Source of the DNA: Flavipsychrobacter stenotrophus
GTDB lineage: Bacteria; Bacteroidota; Bacteroidia; Chitinophagales; Chitinophagaceae
Direction of reading: 5' to 3'
Assembly (NCBI GenBank): GCA_947372365.1
Contig: CANBTK010000059.1
Location: 1-8,000 of the forward strand
Length of the DNA stretch: 8,000 bases
In this document: positions 5,364 through 8,000 of the stretch, piece after piece
Layout: each line of letters opens with the position of its first letter
Numbering within the stretch: position 1 is the first letter of the stretch
Made by a program: the position numbers and the translations under genes
The notes under the pieces: generated by a model
Database searches by the model: none
Seen by the model: the letters and a program-made list of their open reading frames with translations, nothing else
What the model was told of the DNA's origin: nothing

Positions 5364-5379
5364 TGCTAATAAAAAGAAA

Positions 5380-5895
5380 ATGAAAGGAACATTAAATCGC
5401 ATAAAAGGGGGAGACCTCGAATTAACTGAAAAGGTAGTAGCTATCAATCGCGTAGTTAAGACTACAAAAGGTGGCCGCGCATTTAGCTTTTCAGCCCTTG
5501 TGGTTGTTGGTAACGGCAATGGCGTAGTAGGCCATGGCTTAGGTAAGGCAAAAGAAGTTCAGGAAGCTATTACTAAGGGTATTGATGATGCTAAGAAGAA
5601 CCTTATAAAAGTTCCGGTTATGCATGGTACTATACCTCACGAGCAATTAGCTAAGGAAGGTGCGGCAAAGGTTTTCATTAAGCCTGCAGCGCATGGTACT
5701 GGTGTAATAGCAGGGGGCAGCATGCGTGCTGTACTTGAAGCTGCTGGTATTACCGATATCCTTTCTAAATCTTTAGGTTCTGCTAACCCTCATAACGTGG
5801 TTAAAGCTACATTTACTGCTTTAGGTATGTTACGTGAGCCAATACAAGTTGCTAAACAACGCAACATCAGCTTAAAGAAAGTATTTAACGGGTAA
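5380..5895 (+). CDS. rpsE: 30S ribosomal protein S5 (uS5)
   Basis: S5 lies near the mRNA entry channel and the decoding centre, next to S4, S8 and S3, and affects fidelity and mRNA unwinding. The product has 171 residues, typical. The N-terminal double-stranded-RNA-binding-like domain holds [20 protein letters not shown] at about residues 13-32, followed by [17 protein letters not shown] and [13 protein letters not shown]. The C-terminal domain holds [20 protein letters not shown] and [19 protein letters not shown]. The ATG at 5380 follows AATAAAAAGAAA, A-rich without a clear Shine-Dalgarno. A GC-rich palindrome begins directly after the stop. Confidence 0.98.
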   Translation: MKGTLNRIKGGDLELTEKVVAINRVVKTTKGGRAFSFSALVVVGNGNGVVGHGLGKAKEVQEAITKGIDDAKKNLIKVPVMHGTIPHEQLAKEGAAKVFIKPAAHGTGVIAGGSMRAVLEAAGITDILSKSLGSANPHNVVKATFTALGMLREPIQVAKQRNISLKKVFNG

Positions 5896-5896
5896 A

Positions 5897-5936
5897 CCTC
5901 ACCCCGGCCCACTCCCAAACGGGAGGGATTAGGTGG
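5897..5936 (+). repeat. GC-rich palindromic element directly after rpsE
   Basis: CCTCACCCCGGCCC opens the element. CTCCC (5912-5916) pairs with GGGAG (5921-5925) around AAAC, extended by CC/GG with one bulged A at 5911. An outer CACC (5900-5903) can pair with GGTG (5932-5935). From memory the opening is like a dispersed intergenic palindrome family common in Bacteroidota genomes, but I cannot check this. It shares CTCACCCC with the palindrome before rplR on its - strand. It begins one base after the rpsE stop. Confidence 0.5.
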
Positions 5937-5944
5937 AATTTTAA

Positions 5945-5972
5945 TTTTTAAGTTTTGATTTTTAAGTTTTAA
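5945..5972 (+). repeat. 14-base tandem repeat before rpmD
   Basis: TTTTTAAGTTTT occurs at 5945-5956 and 5959-5970, a period of 14 bases. The second copy runs to within four bases of the rpmD ATG. Read in sevens the tract is TTTTTAA, GTTTTGA, TTTTTAA, GTTTTAA. It supplies the AT-rich leader of rpmD and would be prone to slippage. Confidence 0.75.
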
Positions 5973-5976
5973 GTAT

Positions 5977-6216
5977 ATGTCAAAGATAAAAATAACACAG
6001 GTGAAAAGCGGCATTGACCGTATGGCAAAGCAGAAGCGTACGCTTGTTGCTTTGGGTATTCGCAAGATGCACCACAGTGTAGAAGTTGAAGGTACTCCAC
6101 AGATATTGGGTATGGTTCGTGCCGTAAACCATCTCGTGAAAGTAGAACAAGAAGTTAATGGTGCTTATCAGGTGATTGATTTGCCAGCTGTTAATTTTAA
6201 AGTTGCCTCAGTATAA
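5977..6216 (+). CDS. rpmD: 50S ribosomal protein L30 (uL30), C-terminally extended
   Basis: L30 is a small large-subunit protein bound to 23S rRNA domain II and missing in some bacteria. The core is clear: MSKIKITQVKSGIDRMAKQK, then TLVALGIRKMHHSVEVEGTP and QILGMVRAVNHLVKVE, covering the usual 58-60 residues. The product continues for about 20 more residues (QEVNGAYQVIDLPAVNFKVASV, in part), giving 79 in total, which is long for the bacterial family. There is no stop near the normal end and no sign of a frameshift, so the extension seems real. It sits between rpsE and rplO, as expected. Confidence 0.96.
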   Translation: MSKIKITQVKSGIDRMAKQKRTLVALGIRKMHHSVEVEGTPQILGMVRAVNHLVKVEQEVNGAYQVIDLPAVNFKVASV

Positions 6217-6230
6217 TATTTTTTTAACCA

Positions 6231-6261
6231 ATTTGCGAGCGGTTTTACATTCCGCGCAAGT
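6231..6261 (+). other. hairpin in the rpmD-rplO gap
   Basis: TTGCG (6233-6237) and CGG (6240-6242) pair with CCG (6252-6254) and CGCAA (6255-6259), with AG bulged at 6238-6239 and a 9-base loop. Outer A-T and T-G pairs (6231-6232 with 6260-6261) extend it to ten pairs. The rplO start is 16 bases beyond. A T-run precedes it (6219-6225) instead of following, so on the + strand it is not a terminator. Confidence 0.5.
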
Positions 6262-6277
6262 TCAAAAATCGTAAGTA

Positions 6278-6724
6278 ATGCAACTGCACAATCTGAAACC
6301 TGCAACAGGTTCAACTAAGAAAGTAAAGCGTATAGGCCGTGGTGAAGGTAGCGGCCATGGTGGTACATCTACCCGTGGTAACAAAGGCCAACAGGCCCGT
6401 ACTGGTGCTCAGGAAAAGAAAGGCCATGAAGGTGGCCAGATGCCAATACAGCGCCGTATGCCTAAGCGTGGTTTCAAAAACCCGTTCCGCGTTGAGTACA
6501 AAGTGTTCAACCTTGGCCAGATAGACCTGCTTGTTGAGAAATACAACCTGCCTGAATTTAGCCCTGAAGTATTATACATCAACGGCCTTATTAACCGTAC
6601 TGACCTTGTGAAAGTATTGGGTAACGGCGAATTGAAAACTACAGTAGCGTTCAAAGTTAACGCTGCAAGTGCCAAAGCAAAGGAAGCAATTGCTGCTGCC
6701 GGCGCTAGCATTGAGCTTATTTAA
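6278..6724 (+). CDS. rplO: 50S ribosomal protein L15 (uL15)
   Basis: L15 binds 23S rRNA in the core of the large subunit and acts in late assembly. The product has 148 residues, normal length. The N-terminal extension that threads into rRNA is rich in Gly and basic residues: RIGRGEGSGHGGTSTRGNKG at about residues 18-37, then ARTG and GGQMPIQRRMPKRGFKNPF at about 52-70. The C-terminal globular domain includes VLYINGLINRTDLVKVLGNG and ends AIAAAGASIELI. The start ATG is preceded by AAAAATCGTAAGTA, without a good Shine-Dalgarno. A clear terminator-like hairpin follows, setting it apart from secY. Confidence 0.98.
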   Translation: MQLHNLKPATGSTKKVKRIGRGEGSGHGGTSTRGNKGQQARTGAQEKKGHEGGQMPIQRRMPKRGFKNPFRVEYKVFNLGQIDLLVEKYNLPEFSPEVLYINGLINRTDLVKVLGNGELKTTVAFKVNAASAKAKEAIAAAGASIELI

Positions 6725-6732
6725 TAAGATTT

Positions 6733-6765
6733 AAAGGCGCATTTTTGGATAAATGCGTCTTTTTT
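6733..6765 (+). terminator. intrinsic terminator between rplO and secY
   Basis: AAAGGCGCATTT (6733-6744) pairs with AAATGCGTCTTT (6751-6762): twelve pairs including one G-T, around TTGGAT. The T-run at 6760-6765 merges with the stem foot. It begins nine bases after the rplO stop. This is the best terminator candidate in the window, since stem, loop size and T-run all fit. The A/T stem ends also make it partly bidirectional in appearance. Confidence 0.75.
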
Positions 6766-6804
6766 CGTTTATTCGCATTTCATTTTATACTAACAAAACT
6801 CCCT

Positions 6805-8000
6805 GTGAAGAAATTTATAGATAAGCTGAAAAATATCTGGAGCATTGACGAACTTCGTAAACGCATAGTATATACTATAATCCTGGTATTAATTTATCGC
6901 GTTGGTTGTTTAATTACCTTGCCAGGTATCAACCCTAAGCTGATTGATGATAGCAACAATGCCGCTGGTGGTGGTTTGTTGGGCATACTTAACATGTTTG
7001 CTGGTGGTGCCTTTAACAGGGCATCTATCTTTGCGTTAGGTGTTATGCCGTATATCTCGGCTTCCATCTTTATGCAACTTGCGGGTATTGTTGTACCACA
7101 GGTAGCTAAAATGCAAAAAGAGGATAGCGGCCGCCGTAAAATTAACCAGTATACCCGTTACCTTACTGTTATGGTGACTGCTTTGCAGGCTAGTGCTTAT
7201 GTTACTTACCTGCTCAACACTCAGCCGTACGCTAATGCTATTGCACTTAACTTTAATGGTTTTACTTTCTGGCTTTCTACTGTTATCATCCTTACTGCAG
7301 GTACATTGTTTGTAATGTGGATGGGTGAAAAAATCACTGATCGCGGTATTGGTAATGGTACTTCACTTATCATCATGGTGGGTATCCTTGCACGTTTCCC
7401 TTCGGCTATTGTTCAGGAGTTTACTGACAAGACTGCAAGTGGTGCTGGTGCGGGTGGTTTACTTATCCTGCTGATAGAAATTGCTATTTTCATTGCTGTT
7501 ATTATTGGCCTTATTTTGCTTACACAGGGTGTGCGTAAAATACCTCTTAACTATGCCCGCCGCATCATCGGTAGTACCAATGCAGCTAAAGAAGTAAGCG
7601 GTAACCGTGATTTCATTCCGTTGAAAGTAAATTCTGCAGGCGTTATGCCTATTATCTTTGCCCAGGCAATGATGTTCATCCCTACTATCTTCCGTGGCTA
7701 TGCAACCAGCGATGGCGCTGCTGGCTTCCTGAATGCGTTATCTGATAACCATTCATTGTGGTACAACCTGATCTATGCTGTTATGGTAATCGCATTTACT
7801 TATTTCTACACTGCGTTGATCTTCAACCCAACTGAAATGGCTGATAACCTGAAGCGTAATAACAGCTTTATCCCTGGTGTTAAACCTGGTGATGATACTG
7901 CTAACTACATCGCAACTATCATGGATCGTATCACACTTCCGGGTGCAGTATTCCTTGCACTTGCAGGTATCCTTCCAGGTATCGCTTCATTGGTAGGTGT
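6805..8000 (+). CDS. secY: protein translocase subunit SecY, 3' end missing
   Basis: SecY is the channel of the Sec translocon in the inner membrane and passes unfolded or nascent proteins across it or into it with SecE, SecG, SecA and ribosomes. The window holds 398 codons and ends inside the gene; the usual length is about 440-450. The start is GTG (MKKFIDKLKNIW), matching the family N-terminus. The first membrane helix is at about residues 21-38, the plug and second helix near 55-95, and many more follow. Conserved features are MGEKITDRGIGNGTSLII at about 173-190, LKVNSAGVMPIIFAQ at 273-287 and the cytoplasmic loop LKRNNSFIPGVKPG at 349-362. It lies 80 bases after rplO behind a terminator-like hairpin, with no obvious TAnnTTTG promoter between, so it may depend on read-through. 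Confidence 0.97.
   Translation, partial: MKKFIDKLKNIWSIDELRKRIVYTIILVLIYRVGCLITLPGINPKLIDDSNNAAGGGLLGILNMFAGGAFNRASIFALGVMPYISASIFMQLAGIVVPQVAKMQKEDSGRRKINQYTRYLTVMVTALQASAYVTYLLNTQPYANAIALNFNGFTFWLSTVIILTAGTLFVMWMGEKITDRGIGNGTSLIIMVGILARFPSAIVQEFTDKTASGAGAGGLLILLIEIAIFIAVIIGLILLTQGVRKIPLNYARRIIGSTNAAKEVSGNRDFIPLKVNSAGVMPIIFAQAMMFIPTIFRGYATSDGAAGFLNALSDNHSLWYNLIYAVMVIAFTYFYTALIFNPTEMADNLKRNNSFIPGVKPGDDTANYIATIMDRITLPGAVFLALAGILPGIASLVG

Overview
The window is a stretch of a bacterial S10-spc ribosomal protein gene cluster, all on the + strand, in the usual bacterial order: rpsC (5' end missing), rplP, rpmC, rpsQ, rplN, rplX, rplE, rpsN, rpsH, rplF, rplR, rpsE, rpmD, rplO and secY (3' end missing). 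I see no tRNA, rRNA, transposase, CRISPR array, phage gene or accessory system.

The organism is most likely a member of the Bacteroidota, and the proteins look closest to Chitinophagaceae-type sequences. This rests on my reading of the sequence, not on a search. The grounds are: start codons with almost no Shine-Dalgarno sequence but A-rich leaders; a -7 promoter element of the Bacteroidota form TAnnTTTG ahead of rplX; a zinc-free 89-residue S14; and L24, S17 and S3 sequences of Bacteroidota type.

Layout. 1-2324 holds rpsC to rplN, the end of the S10-like part and the start of the spc-like part. 2325-2390 carries a likely internal promoter. 2391-3310 holds rplX and rplE, which overlap by one base. 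3311-6724 holds rpsN to rplO, with gaps of 60 to 130 bases between genes. 6733-6765 is a good intrinsic terminator candidate. 6805 to the end is secY. The products are parts of the small subunit (S3, S17, S14, S8, S5) and the large subunit (L16, L29, L14, L24, L5, L6, L18, L30, L15), followed by the core channel of the Sec translocon, into which ribosomes feed membrane and secreted proteins.

The genes are ordinary; the spaces between them are not. From rplE onward every gap contains an inverted repeat able to form an RNA hairpin, and two or three of these are followed by T-rich tracts like terminators or attenuators. Two are GC-rich palindromes that look like dispersed intergenic repeats. Several gaps carry short repeats with a 7-base or 14-base period. 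Protein-level oddities are a long Gly/Arg/Asp-rich tail on S3, a C-terminal extension on L30 and a degenerate KOW motif in L24. I found no convincing undescribed multi-gene system; the best leads are the structured spacers and the S3 tail.
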